Counted from the first letter of the stretch, positions 7,477 to 15,521 are shown. The stretch is DNA of 36,584 nt from Deltaproteobacteria bacterium (GCA_026417175.1 JAOADT010000006.1:69031-105614); one strand, 5' to 3'. Notes: a model not told the origin generated them from the sequence alone. Made by a program: numbers and translations.

Positions 7477-8661
7477 TCAAACAATGCAAATACCCTGATC
7501 GTTGTCGGTAATAATTCTTACCTTTCCGGAACTAAAAACAACGGTGTTCTCTATTCCGCATGATCCCTCACCTTTAAATACCATTTTAGGCTCAATTGCA
7601 AACACAGACCCTTCCTCTATCGGGTATTCATGTCTTTGTGCAATGTAGGGTAGTTCTGATAACTCTAATCCCACTCCGTGGCCAACAAATCTCACTTTGT
7701 AAGGATCGTAGCCTAGATAGCAATCTCTGTATCCGTATTTTTCTGCTATTTTCCGTCCAATATCAAAGAGATCCTTGCTTCTTGTACCATTAGGGATCTG
7801 TTCCAAAATTGCATTTTGAATCTCTATGCAAACTTTATGTGCATCAAGGAACTTCTTAGGTATATTTCCTATGGCAAATATCCTTGTTTGATCCACATGG
7901 TAACCGTAATAACAAATACCAAAATCTATCACAATCGGCTCGTTTCTTTTTATTTTTCTGAAGCTCGCACCTACGGGAAAAGCCGGAGAAAGTCCATAAC
8001 CACCCATGGGCGATTCAGCTTGACTAACCACACTTCCCGATTCTCCACTAAGTATGTGCCACGAATAGGGTTCGTAGTTGAGAGAACGCATTCTTAGGAT
8101 CCCCTCGTGACCTAGTTTTTTTGCATAGGCCTCTAAGATACCCCCAAGTTCGATTTCGCTTATACCCTCGGTCAAAACGTGTGGTATGTAAGAATAGACT
8201 TTTTTCTGAATCTCTGCAGCTTTCTCAAGAAGGTTAATCTCAAAGGTTGACTTCTTTTTTCTTAATTGCTTAATGAGCAGAGAACTATCGTAAATCTCCG
8301 GATTCCCAAGTAATTCCTTTAACCTTATCACTTCCTGAAAAGGGACGATATCAATTTCTACACCAACTCTTTTCAATGGCGGGAGATATTTTTTCACTTC
8401 CGAATACGAGTCTACACCCACAATGTTCCTTAATGGAGACTCTATTTTTGCTCGTGATATCTCCCGCTTCACAAATAGAATAGGCTCTTCATACAAAGGA
8501 ACAAAAAGAAGGGCATCTTGCATCGTGCCGGAAAGATAATAATAATCTACCTTGTAATGGAAAAATGAACCATCAAGCCTCTTCTCATCCATAAGAGCTT
8601 TTAGTCTCTGAATTCTTCTCTCTACCTCTTCCTTTAAGAGTAATACTAAATGTTCTTCCAT
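7477..8661 (-). CDS. M24-family metallopeptidase (Xaa-Pro peptidase type)
   Basis: This 394-residue protein has a creatinase/prolidase N-terminal domain (about 1-145) and a C-terminal pita-bread domain. The five metal ligands are in place: Asp in VIDFG, Asp in HVDQTR, His in GHGVGLELSE, Glu in AIEPKM and Glu in GIENTV. It probably cleaves Xaa-Pro or related bonds in the cytoplasm using two divalent metals. Its ATG lies inside the end of dch (16-bp overlap), so the two are translationally coupled. A peptidase in this setting is unexpected, and it may act on another C-N bond, as creatinase does. No N-terminal signal peptide is seen. Confidence 0.88.
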   Translation of the reverse strand: MEEHLVLLLKEEVERRIQRLKALMDEKRLDGSFFHYKVDYYYLSGTMQDALLFVPLYEEPILFVKREISRAKIESPLRNIVGVDSYSEVKKYLPPLKRVGVEIDIVPFQEVIRLKELLGNPEIYDSSLLIKQLRKKKSTFEINLLEKAAEIQKKVYSYIPHVLTEGISEIELGGILEAYAKKLGHEGILRMRSLNYEPYSWHILSGESGSVVSQAESPMGGYGLSPAFPVGASFRKIKRNEPIVIDFGICYYGYHVDQTRIFAIGNIPKKFLDAHKVCIEIQNAILEQIPNGTRSKDLFDIGRKIAEKYGYRDCYLGYDPYKVRFVGHGVGLELSELPYIAQRHEYPIEEGSVFAIEPKMVFKGEGSCGIENTVVFSSGKVRIITDNDQGICIV

Positions 8662-9416
8662 ATGGGCTTTCTCTTCTCTAAGAACGCTGCTATCCCTTCT
8701 TTGGCGTCTTGGGTAGCCATGAGACCAGAGAGATAATAAAGCTCGGATACTTTAAGAGCATTCAAAAAATCCATGTTAAGCCCGGCCTTAATTGCTCTCT
8801 TGGTCCATACAGCTACAGCTCTACTTTTGTTTAGGTATTCGCTCAAGTATTTTTCTGCCTCTTCTCTAAAATTCTCAGCGGGAAGAACGGTAGTAACAAG
8901 ACCTATGGCCTCCGCATCTTTAGCGGAAATGATCTTACCTGTGAGCAAAAGTTCATAGGTCTTCTGGAGCCCGATTATCTTTGGGAAGTATGCCGCGGCA
9001 ACAGGAGGAAATACCCCTACTGCTATCTCTGGTTGCCCTATCCTCGACTTTTCAGATGCGATCACAATATCACAGAATGCCATAAGTTCACAACCACCGC
9101 CTAACGCTCGTCCGTTCACCAAAGCTACTGTCGCTATATCTAATTCTGACAAACTTCTGAAAATTCTGTGAAACACCTCAATCATCTCATTTACTTTGTC
9201 TTCCGTATGATCCGCTACAGAAACACCATCGCAAAAAGCCTTTTCTCCGGCATGGTCAAAAACTAGCATTTGGATATAAGGGTCGTTTTTTACATCACCT
9301 ATAGCATCGTTTATTTCCCTCATCATTTCAATTGTTAACCAATTAGACGGTGGAACATTAAGGGTAATTCTTGCCATTTTTTCCTTTTTTTCGTAAAGGA
9401 TGAATTTGTAATCCAT
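8646..9416 (-). CDS. dch: Cyclohexa-1,5-diene-1-carbonyl-CoA hydratase (crotonase family)
   Basis: This 256-residue crotonase-fold enzyme should hydrate cyclohexa-1,5-diene-1-carbonyl-CoA to 6-hydroxycyclohex-1-ene-1-carbonyl-CoA in anaerobic benzoyl-CoA degradation. Both catalytic glutamates of the superfamily are present (Glu110 in GGGCE, Glu130 in GQPE). The GVFPP segment and a C-terminus with LMATQDAKEGIAAFLEKR resemble my recollection of Thauera Dch (LMASHDAVEGLKAFLEKR). The had gene just upstream supports this over a general enoyl-CoA hydratase. The ATG at 9416 has GGAGG six bases upstream, which is better than the in-frame GTG at 9434. A terminator-like hairpin sits about 40 bp before the start. 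Confidence 0.8.
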   Translation of the reverse strand: MDYKFILYEKKEKMARITLNVPPSNWLTIEMMREINDAIGDVKNDPYIQMLVFDHAGEKAFCDGVSVADHTEDKVNEMIEVFHRIFRSLSELDIATVALVNGRALGGGCELMAFCDIVIASEKSRIGQPEIAVGVFPPVAAAYFPKIIGLQKTYELLLTGKIISAKDAEAIGLVTTVLPAENFREEAEKYLSEYLNKSRAVAVWTKRAIKAGLNMDFLNALKVSELYYLSGLMATQDAKEGIAAFLEKRKPIWKNI

Positions 9417-9458
9417 CTTTCCCTCCTTTTTCACAAAAATTTCCTCAAAAATAAAAAA

Positions 9459-9479
9459 GGGGGCTTATCAGAAGCCCCC
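9459..9479 (-). terminator. Intercistronic terminator-like hairpin between had and dch
   Basis: A perfect 8-bp stem (GGGGGCTT with AAGCCCCC) closes a 5-base loop. On the minus strand six T follow directly, and more T after one A, which is the form of a rho-independent terminator. It lies about 200 bp after had and about 40 bp before the dch start, so it should reduce or separate dch expression from had. Confidence 0.8.
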
Positions 9480-9526
9480 TCTCCCTCTTTTTTGGTATTA
9501 CCTCTCAATTTTTTGACGAACCCCCC

Positions 9527-9560
9527 GTGCAAAGGAATCTTTTAAAAAAAGCCTTTGCAC
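9527..9560. other. Second large hairpin in the had-dch spacer
   Basis: GTGCAAAGG (9527-9535) pairs perfectly with CCTTTGCAC (9552-9560). The inside, CTTTT-AAA-AAAAG, also pairs, giving a 14-bp stem with a 3-base bulge and 3-base loop. No T-run follows, so it is not a standard terminator. It may be an RNA processing or stability element, or an operator. Confidence 0.5.
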
Positions 9561-9677
9561 AGGATTTTTAAATCTGAACAAAAAGTCCAAAGTCTTTCCC
9601 GGCATCTTAGCGCCACAATATCTTCATATCTTGATTCGGTTTAAATCTCCACTTTACTCCTTACTCCATCCCAACAC

Positions 9678-10787
9678 TTAAAAGTCTGGTTTCAATACCA
9701 CCCTCTTTTCAGGTGAACCAGCTTTGTGTATCTCCTCAAATGTTTGAGCAATAGTGCTCATCGGTCGCACTTCCACGAATGGATCTATAACAATCTTTTT
9801 ATTCAGAACCATATCAAGCACTATTGGATAATACTCTGGTAAACATCCCCATGTTCCTATAATTTCAGCGTCAAAAGCCATGAGTCTCGATATCATATAC
9901 TCGTTTTTGGCAAGTCCAAACCCAACCACTATCAACTTACTAACAAAAGTGATGAGATCTAACCCCAAATCCTGACCTTGCTTTGTTCCTGTTACCTCGA
10001 AAATCTTCCAACCAATGGTGTCAACTCCGTTTTCCTTACAGAAGTTTCTCCATTCGCCCACTACGGTTTTATTGTCTTTATCGAGAGTACTTATTACGTA
10101 ATCGCATCCGTATTTCAAAGCCCTTTCTAGTTTTTTGGGGTTCCTCGCTATTCCTATTACATATTTTGCCCCTAAAGCCTTAGCCATCTGCACCATGTAT
10201 ACACCAACACCACCCGTTGCACCAATTACGATAACGTTATCACCCGGCTTTAGGTCGGCTCTCATGGCAGCCTGATACGGGGTTGTTACCGCATCGGCTA
10301 TTACTGCTAACTGTTCCAAATCGTATCCTTTTTTATCTCTCACTTCGCAAAGATCAATAGATGGAACAGGAATATGGCTGGCAAAACCACCGTATATACC
10401 CAAAGAGTTTCCTGGCATTTTCTGATTCAGACACCTGTTACCTCTTCCTGTTTTGCAGAGATAACACTTTCGACACGGCATAACCGCTGGAATTATAACT
10501 TCTTTCCCAATCCATTGCGGATCACCCGCCACAACCTTTCCGCTGATTTCGTGACCAAGCACTAAGGGAGGTTTACTCACAGTCGGAACACCATCATAAA
10601 AGTATCCGAGATCTGTATGACATACACCGCAACCTGCAACCTCCACTAAAACCTCGCCCTCCTTAAGCTCAGGAACAGGTACCTCCTTAAGCTCCAACTT
10701 TCCTGGAATAGTTTCTTTCGTTTCCTTGTTGAATGTGGTTGGCTGTACCATCTGCCATTGTTTTATTACTTTCGGCAAATCTCCCAT
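9678..10787 (-). CDS. had: 6-hydroxycyclohex-1-ene-1-carbonyl-CoA dehydrogenase
   Basis: This 369-residue zinc-dependent alcohol dehydrogenase should oxidise 6-hydroxycyclohex-1-ene-1-carbonyl-CoA to the 6-oxo compound with NAD+, the step after Dch in the benzoyl-CoA pathway. It has the catalytic zinc site (Cys56, GHE at 78-80), a structural zinc site (Cys105, Cys108, Cys111, Cys119) and a Rossmann loop GATGGVG. Segments such as IKQWQMV, GCGVCHTDLGYFYDGV, ADAVTTPYQA, WKIFE and WGCLPEYYP match my recollection of Thauera Had closely, which separates it from general ADHs. The ATG at 10787 has GGAGG eight bases upstream. It follows the SDR gene by 53 bp in one operon. Confidence 0.9.
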   Translation of the reverse strand: MGDLPKVIKQWQMVQPTTFNKETKETIPGKLELKEVPVPELKEGEVLVEVAGCGVCHTDLGYFYDGVPTVSKPPLVLGHEISGKVVAGDPQWIGKEVIIPAVMPCRKCYLCKTGRGNRCLNQKMPGNSLGIYGGFASHIPVPSIDLCEVRDKKGYDLEQLAVIADAVTTPYQAAMRADLKPGDNVIVIGATGGVGVYMVQMAKALGAKYVIGIARNPKKLERALKYGCDYVISTLDKDNKTVVGEWRNFCKENGVDTIGWKIFEVTGTKQGQDLGLDLITFVSKLIVVGFGLAKNEYMISRLMAFDAEIIGTWGCLPEYYPIVLDMVLNKKIVIDPFVEVRPMSTIAQTFEEIHKAGSPEKRVVLKPDF

Positions 10788-10840
10788 CTCTCATACCTCC
10801 TATTTATTTTAAATACTCTCCCACCTCCCGAGATTTACAT

Positions 10841-11593
10841 TTATGTCATTCCATAACCGCCATCTACACAAAGAAGTTGACCTGTTATGTACCTTGAATC
10901 ATCTGAAGCAAAAAATACAAAGGCTGGCGCCACCTCCTCTGGTTCGGCGTATCTTCCAAGAAGTATCCTTCTCGTATAAATTTCTTTCAGTTTTTCATCT
11001 GTTGAGATCTTTTCGGTCATTTCTGTGGTTACTATGCCAAGACATATGCAATTAGCTGTGACGTTGTATTTCGCAAGTTCCCTAGCCATCGATTTAGTCA
11101 TAGCAACTACCCCACCTTTAGCCGCGCTGTAGTTGATCTGTCCTATGGTTCCAACAACTCCTGCTACAGAAGTTACATTTATAATCCTTCCGTAATTCTG
11201 CTCCATAAAATACTTTGAAGCAGCCTTAACCATAAGCCAAGGACCACGCATATGTACATTTACGACCTCATCCCACGTTGCCACATCCATCTTGTGTAGG
11301 AGAGCTGGTCTTGTTATGCCAGCATTATTCACTAGAATGTGCACCGTTCCAAAGGCTTGGACACATGTCTCTACTATCCTTTGAGCGTCTTCCTCGTAAG
11401 CCACATTGCCCTTAACTGCAACCGCCTGTCTTCCCATTCCCTTTATCATATCTACTACTTCATTTGCAGCCCTCTCATTGCCTGCGTAATTCACAACAAC
11501 ATTCGCTCCTTCCTTTGCAAAAGCAAGACATATAGCCCTTCCTACACCCCTGCCGCCACCTGTTACAATTGCGTTTTTTCCTTGGAGTTTCAT
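10841..11593 (-). CDS. Short-chain dehydrogenase/reductase (FabG/BadH-like)
   Basis: This 250-residue classical SDR has the cofactor motif TGGGRGVG (11-18), NNAG (89-92) and the Ser142, Tyr155, Lys159 catalytic set (TSVAG, YSAAK). It should interconvert a hydroxyacyl and a ketoacyl thioester with NAD(P)H. As first gene before had and dch, it may act on a ring or ring-opened CoA ester, for instance as a 3-hydroxyacyl-CoA or BadH-like dehydrogenase; FabG function is also possible. The ATG at 11593 has AAGGGG five bases upstream, better than an in-frame GTG at 11599. A near-consensus promoter lies about 40 bp upstream. Confidence 0.82.
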   Translation of the reverse strand: MKLQGKNAIVTGGGRGVGRAICLAFAKEGANVVVNYAGNERAANEVVDMIKGMGRQAVAVKGNVAYEEDAQRIVETCVQAFGTVHILVNNAGITRPALLHKMDVATWDEVVNVHMRGPWLMVKAASKYFMEQNYGRIINVTSVAGVVGTIGQINYSAAKGGVVAMTKSMARELAKYNVTANCICLGIVTTEMTEKISTDEKLKEIYTRRILLGRYAEPEEVAPAFVFFASDDSRYITGQLLCVDGGYGMT

Positions 11594-11633
11594 AAGCACC
11601 CCTTGACTTTGTGAAAAATTTTATTTAGGGTAA

Positions 11634-11662
11634 TTTATAATCGAATTTTGTATACGTGTCAA
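11634..11662 (-). promoter_or_regulatory. Sigma-70 promoter of the SDR-had-dch operon
   Basis: On the minus strand there is a perfect TTGACA (11657-11662), a 17-base spacer and TATAAA (11634-11639). The spacer contains GTATAC; on the plus strand the 9-mer TTTGTATAC (11647-11655) also occurs at the acyl-CoA ligase promoter. A regulator could bind between -35 and -10. Confidence 0.7.
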
Positions 11663-12000
11663 GAAAAAAGACCTTTTTCGAAAATTGTCAATATGGAGAC
11701 TGGCATTTTATGAGACGTCATCTAACTTTTTTTATCTAATGTTCTTATTTACTGTTCTTTACCACAATAATTCATTATAAACGCTAAACATTTGAAACTG
11801 CACTGAATATGTAAATAATGCATGTAAATGCTCCATTAAATAAAAAACCAATTTATTACACTGTCACTCCTGTAACTTATCACCATCAAGCGTGTCCTTA
11901 GCATTGAGTTCAGACGGTTTAGAAATGAAAAGCATGAGCATAGTTTGAGCCTAATCCTGCCTAATCCTAAATCAACATATTTAATTTTTTGTAATTTTTC
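11663..12000. other. Divergent intergenic region, AT-rich
   Basis: The 507-bp gap between the SDR and dctP genes holds the SDR promoter at one end and the dctP promoter repeats at the other. The middle is AT-rich, and I see no coding frame with a ribosome site or conserved motif. A 10-bp direct repeat, GCCTAATCCT, is present twice in tandem at 11949-11968. Two short minus-strand frames crossing the dctP start are judged chance. Confidence 0.5.
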
Positions 12001-12029
12001 TTGACTTGTTAAATCGAACAATGTAATAG
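12001..12029 (+). promoter_or_regulatory. Probable promoter of the TRAP operon inside the repeat
   Basis: TTGACT (12001-12006), 17 bases and TAATAG (12024-12029) form a promoter overlapping repeat copy 1. Copy 2 keeps the -10-like TAATAG but has AAGACT at the -35 position, so it is the weaker one. The dyad lies in the spacer, the right place for a repressor. Confidence 0.5.
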
Positions 12030-12068
12030 TTAAAAGACTTGTTAAATCGAACAATGTAATAGTTAAAA
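12003..12068 (+). repeat. Perfect 33-bp tandem repeat before dctP
   Basis: Bases 12003-12035 and 12036-12068 are identical. Each copy carries the dyad TTGTT-N6-AACAA (arms 12006-12010 and 12017-12021 in copy 1). The 33-bp period is about three helical turns, so both dyads face the same side. The repeat ends 32 bp before the dctP start codon. Confidence 0.9.
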
Positions 12069-12100
12069 CAAAGATAAAAATTTTTAAATAAGGAGGATCT

Positions 12101-13108
12101 ATGCTTAAAGCAAGGGTTCTTGTGTGTATGGTCGTGGTTTTTATATTTTTTGCAGTTACGAACATCGTACATGCTCAGATGAAGCTCAGGCTTTCAGTAA
12201 TGTGGCCTCCACAGCATCCTCACACTAAGCTTTTTGAGGAATTTGGTAAAGAGATAGAGAAGGCCACAGACGGTAGGGTTACAGTGACCGTGTTTGCAAG
12301 TAATACCCTTTCACCACCTATGCAAGTTTATGATAACACAGTAAAAGGTGTTGTAGATATCGGCACAGCTCTTCTCGCATATGCTCCAGGAAGGCTTCCT
12401 CTTTCAGAGGTTCTGCAGCTGCCACTAGGTTATAAAGATGGCTATCAGGGAAGTAAACTTGCACAGGCGTATTACAAAAGGTTCAGACCAAAGGAATTTG
12501 ATGATGTAAAAGTGCTATTTTTACATGGCGCCGCCCCCGGATTCATTTTTACAAAAAAACCGGTTAATTCCACTGAAGACGTAAAAGGGTTAAGAATAAG
12601 AGCGAATGCCGAAAATGCACCTATTGTTAAGGCTCTCGGAGCTGCCCCTGTCACAATGCCAGTGACCGAAGCGTACGATGCGTTGTCTAGAGGTGTCGTT
12701 GATGGTACGCTTTTCCCTCTTGAGGCTCTCCAGGGTTTCAGAATAGGAGAAGTGGTTTCAACGGTCCTTGAAAACTATGCTGTTTCATATCTAACCTCCC
12801 AATTCGTTATAATGAACAAAGAGAAGTGGAATAAACTTTCGCCTGAGGATCAGAAGGCAATAGAAAAACTCAGCGATGAATTTAATGACAGAATAGGTAA
12901 ACAATGGGTAGAGCTAGATAAAAAGGCAAAAGAGTTTGCTATGAGCAAGGGCGTGAAATTTGTTACTGTGTCTAAGCATGAGGAGGAAGAAACAGCTAAA
13001 AAGATGAAACCGATTCTCGACGAATATGTAAAGATGGCCAAATCAAAGGGCCTTCCGGGAGATGAGGCTTTGAAGTTCTGTCAAGATTTTCTAAAGACTT
13101 TCAAGTAA
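12101..13108 (+). CDS. dctP: TRAP transporter solute-binding protein DctP
   Basis: This 335-residue periplasmic protein binds an organic acid and delivers it to the DctQM membrane complex. A signal peptide (about residues 1-25, ending VHA before QMKLR) precedes a DctP-family domain. Visible are the GLRIRA segment with the arginine that usually holds the ligand carboxylate, PVTMPVTEAYDALSRGVVDG, and EKWNKLSPEDQKAI. AAGGAGG lies four bases before the ATG. The substrate cannot be read from sequence; the adjacent benzoyl-CoA genes suggest an aromatic or alicyclic carboxylate, which is inference. A hairpin after the gene probably keeps its expression above that of dctQM. Confidence 0.92.
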   Translation: MLKARVLVCMVVVFIFFAVTNIVHAQMKLRLSVMWPPQHPHTKLFEEFGKEIEKATDGRVTVTVFASNTLSPPMQVYDNTVKGVVDIGTALLAYAPGRLPLSEVLQLPLGYKDGYQGSKLAQAYYKRFRPKEFDDVKVLFLHGAAPGFIFTKKPVNSTEDVKGLRIRANAENAPIVKALGAAPVTMPVTEAYDALSRGVVDGTLFPLEALQGFRIGEVVSTVLENYAVSYLTSQFVIMNKEKWNKLSPEDQKAIEKLSDEFNDRIGKQWVELDKKAKEFAMSKGVKFVTVSKHEEEETAKKMKPILDEYVKMAKSKGLPGDEALKFCQDFLKTFK

Positions 13109-13130
13109 GAAATAAAAAAAAATGATCTGG

Positions 13131-13162
13131 GGGGAAGGGCTTTTGTTCTTAAGTCCTTCCCC
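13131..13162 (+). terminator. Intra-operon hairpin after dctP
   Basis: GGGGAAGGGCTT pairs with AAGTCCTTCCCC (12 pairs, one G-T) around an 8-base loop; TAATTTTC follows. The weak T-run suggests partial termination or 3'-end protection of the dctP message, giving more binding protein than permease. Confidence 0.65.
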
Positions 13163-13186
13163 TAATTTTCATGGAGGCTATGATTC

Positions 13187-13669
13187 ATGAGAGGATATAG
13201 TAACCTTGTTACATCCGTAAGCAAAACGATGTATGGGATTGCTGGTGCTGTACTTTCTTTCATGGTAATTCTAACACTTACTGACGTCATTTTAAGAAAT
13301 TTTGGCCGTCCAATTACAGGTTCAATGGAGATAATTCAATACGGCGGTTGTATAGTTTTCTCCTTCTCCTTACCTTATGGTACTCTGCTTGGAGCCCAGG
13401 TTCTGGTGGATATACTTTTAGAACGAATTAACAAAAAAAATAGGAGAAAGATAGAAATAATTACGAGGATTGTAGGTGTTATTTTGTTCCTCTTTATAGC
13501 TTACAACTTTTTCACTTATGCGTTTGATGTAAAACGCTCTGGCGAGAGAACTGCTACGTTTAGAATCCCTTACTACCCATTTGCTTTTGCGCTATCTTTT
13601 AGCTTTTTAATTCAGAGCCTTGTTGTCTTTTACGATCTGTTAAAGAAAATCAAAGGAGATGGAAAATGA
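13187..13669 (+). CDS. dctQ: TRAP transporter small membrane subunit DctQ
   Basis: This 160-residue membrane protein has four predicted helices (about 15-37, 46-68, 87-108 and 125-150). It includes the TDVILRNFGRPITGSMEI segment typical of DctQ. It joins DctM to form the sodium-driven membrane part of the TRAP transporter. GGAGG lies nine bases before the ATG. An earlier ATG at 13180 is out of frame. The stop overlaps the dctM start (ATGA). Confidence 0.92.
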   Translation: MRGYSNLVTSVSKTMYGIAGAVLSFMVILTLTDVILRNFGRPITGSMEIIQYGGCIVFSFSLPYGTLLGAQVLVDILLERINKKNRRKIEIITRIVGVILFLFIAYNFFTYAFDVKRSGERTATFRIPYYPFAFALSFSFLIQSLVVFYDLLKKIKGDGK

Positions 13670-14970
13670 CTGACGTTGAAGTCGGAATTTATTGTATTAT
13701 TTTGCTCCTTTTTCTTTTTCTTACAGGTCTTGAAATGGCCTATTGTATGATAATAGCCGGATTTATAGGATTTACAAAGCTCATGGGTTTTTCTGCCGCC
13801 TCAAATCTGGTGATCAAAGACTTCTTCGATGCTTTCACGACTTATAGTTTTACCGTTATCCCTTTATTTATTCTTATGGGAGAAATAGCCTCCAATACTG
13901 ATATAGCAAAAAGACTGTATTTGGGTGCACATAAATGGTTCGGACATATCCCTGGTGGGTTGGCAATGACGACAATAGCTGGAGCTACTGCCTTTAAAGC
14001 CATGTGTGGTTCAAGCTTGGCCACAATCGGAACATTTTCAAATCTCGCCATGCCAGAGATGGACCGTTACAACTATAAGAAGGAGTTATCAGCAGGGACT
14101 ATAGCATCTGTGAGTACTCTTGGAATGATATTACCACCCAGCACTGTATTAATCATTTACGGCATTCAGGTCGAACAGTCCATCGGCCAACTGTTTGTTG
14201 CCGGTATTGTTCCCTCTCTCATGATAGCTCTGTTGTTTATGCTAGTCGTTGCTGCCTGGGTCCTTATCAGACCACATGTGGCCCCTCGAGCAGAAAAAGC
14301 AACCTGGAGAGAGAGGCTTGCGGCTCTTCCAGAAGCGTTGGTCATCGTAGCGATTTTCGCAATAGTTATAGGAGGGATGATAACCGGATTTTTTAGTCCC
14401 ACTGAAGCAGGTACAATAGGGACAGTTGCTATGTTTCTTCTAGCGCTTGTAAGAAAAGAGGTCAATTACGGCATGCTTTTGAGGTCATTTAAAGGGGCGC
14501 TGAGAACATCCATTATGGTACTTATGCTCATAGCTGGTTCGAGTATATTTGGACATTTTCTAGCTATAACAGAGATCCCAATGATCGCTGCGAAATGGGC
14601 GGCAAGCTTACAGGTTCCCGGTGCTTTAATAATGCTCGTCATTGTGTTCATGTACTTGATAGGTGGGTCAATAATGGATGACCTTGCTTTTATGGTTCTG
14701 GCAACTCCTGTTTTCTTTCCTACTGCCATGGCTTTGGGTTACGATCCTATATGGTTTGGGATAATGATCTGTGTAACTCTAATGATAGGCGGCCTTATCC
14801 CTCCCATAGCTATATATGTGTTTATTTTGGGAAATATAACAGGCCTTAAGTTCGGAACGATATACAGGGGTGTGATACCTTTTCTTTCTGCACTCGTATT
14901 ATCGCTAATACTTCTATTTTTGTTTCCCGATATAGCGCTTTGGTTACCGAATCTTCTGATGAAAAAGTAG
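13666..14970 (+). CDS. dctM: TRAP transporter large permease DctM
   Basis: This 434-residue membrane protein belongs to the DctM/ion-transporter superfamily and provides the transport channel. Family features are FVIPLFILMGEIASNT-like text near residue 65, ATAFKAMCGSSLATIGTFSNLAMPEM, LPPSTVLIIYGI, and the second-half repeat FSPTEAGTIG with IPPIAIYVFILGNITG. It has roughly 11-12 helices and normal length. The ATG overlaps the dctQ stop. With DctP and DctQ it makes a complete three-part TRAP transporter. Confidence 0.94.
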   Translation: MTDVEVGIYCIILLLFLFLTGLEMAYCMIIAGFIGFTKLMGFSAASNLVIKDFFDAFTTYSFTVIPLFILMGEIASNTDIAKRLYLGAHKWFGHIPGGLAMTTIAGATAFKAMCGSSLATIGTFSNLAMPEMDRYNYKKELSAGTIASVSTLGMILPPSTVLIIYGIQVEQSIGQLFVAGIVPSLMIALLFMLVVAAWVLIRPHVAPRAEKATWRERLAALPEALVIVAIFAIVIGGMITGFFSPTEAGTIGTVAMFLLALVRKEVNYGMLLRSFKGALRTSIMVLMLIAGSSIFGHFLAITEIPMIAAKWAASLQVPGALIMLVIVFMYLIGGSIMDDLAFMVLATPVFFPTAMALGYDPIWFGIMICVTLMIGGLIPPIAIYVFILGNITGLKFGTIYRGVIPFLSALVLSLILLFLFPDIALWLPNLLMKK

Positions 14971-14978
14971 TTAAAAGA

Positions 14979-15521
14979 ATGAGGGTTCAAGCTATAGTAG
15001 ACATAGACAATACCCTTTGGGACTTTGCGCCTATCCTTTATAAAAAACTTAAGCTCCTCAACCCATCGGTTCCACCTCCTGAGAAATGGGACCGATGGGA
15101 TTTTTTCAAGGATTATGTCTCCGTTTCAGATTTTTATAGAGTGATTGAGGAAATCCATAAGAGACAAGACGAATACGGTGTATATCCGGAAGCAAAAGAT
15201 TTCCTACTGGGAATAAAAAAACTTGGCTATTTTGTTGTGATAGCTAGTCATAGAACAAAAGAATCAGAGTTACCGACTCTCAAATGGCTAAAGAAACATG
15301 AATTGATATTTGATGAACTTCATCTGAGTTACGACAAGTCCATACTATTTGAAATCTCCTCGGTTGTTATTGATGACTCCCCATTTGTTCTTGAAAAAGC
15401 TAAGGCTTCAGGCCTGCTGGCCCTTGGATTAGAGCATCCTTGGAACAGGCAGAACAATTTTTTGCTTTTCAAAAATCTTATGGAAATTCTGTCTTTTATA
15501 GAAAAACAGAGGAAGTTTTAA
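14979..15521 (+). CDS. HAD-family phosphatase, 5'-nucleotidase (NT5C)-like
   Basis: This 180-residue protein has the haloacid dehalogenase motifs: DIDNTLWDF (nucleophile and acid-base aspartates), a serine in VVIASHR, a lysine in YDKS and the acidic pair in VVIDDSP. The layout fits the small deoxyribonucleotidase-like group, which dephosphorylates nucleotides, but the substrate is not certain. The ATG at 14979 is chosen because the domain starts there; an in-frame TTG at 14940 would overlap dctM by 31 bp. It lies 8 bp after dctM and is likely co-transcribed with the transporter. The 3' end overlaps the convergent NTPase gene by 26 bp. Confidence 0.72.
   Translation: MRVQAIVDIDNTLWDFAPILYKKLKLLNPSVPPPEKWDRWDFFKDYVSVSDFYRVIEEIHKRQDEYGVYPEAKDFLLGIKKLGYFVVIASHRTKESELPTLKWLKKHELIFDELHLSYDKSILFEISSVVIDDSPFVLEKAKASGLLALGLEHPWNRQNNFLLFKNLMEILSFIEKQRKF

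Noticed and set aside
11836-12172. Two minus-strand frames (about 63 and 109 codons) over the dctP promoter
   Set aside because: They read through the 33-bp repeats and into the dctP signal peptide region, lack ribosome sites and resemble no protein.
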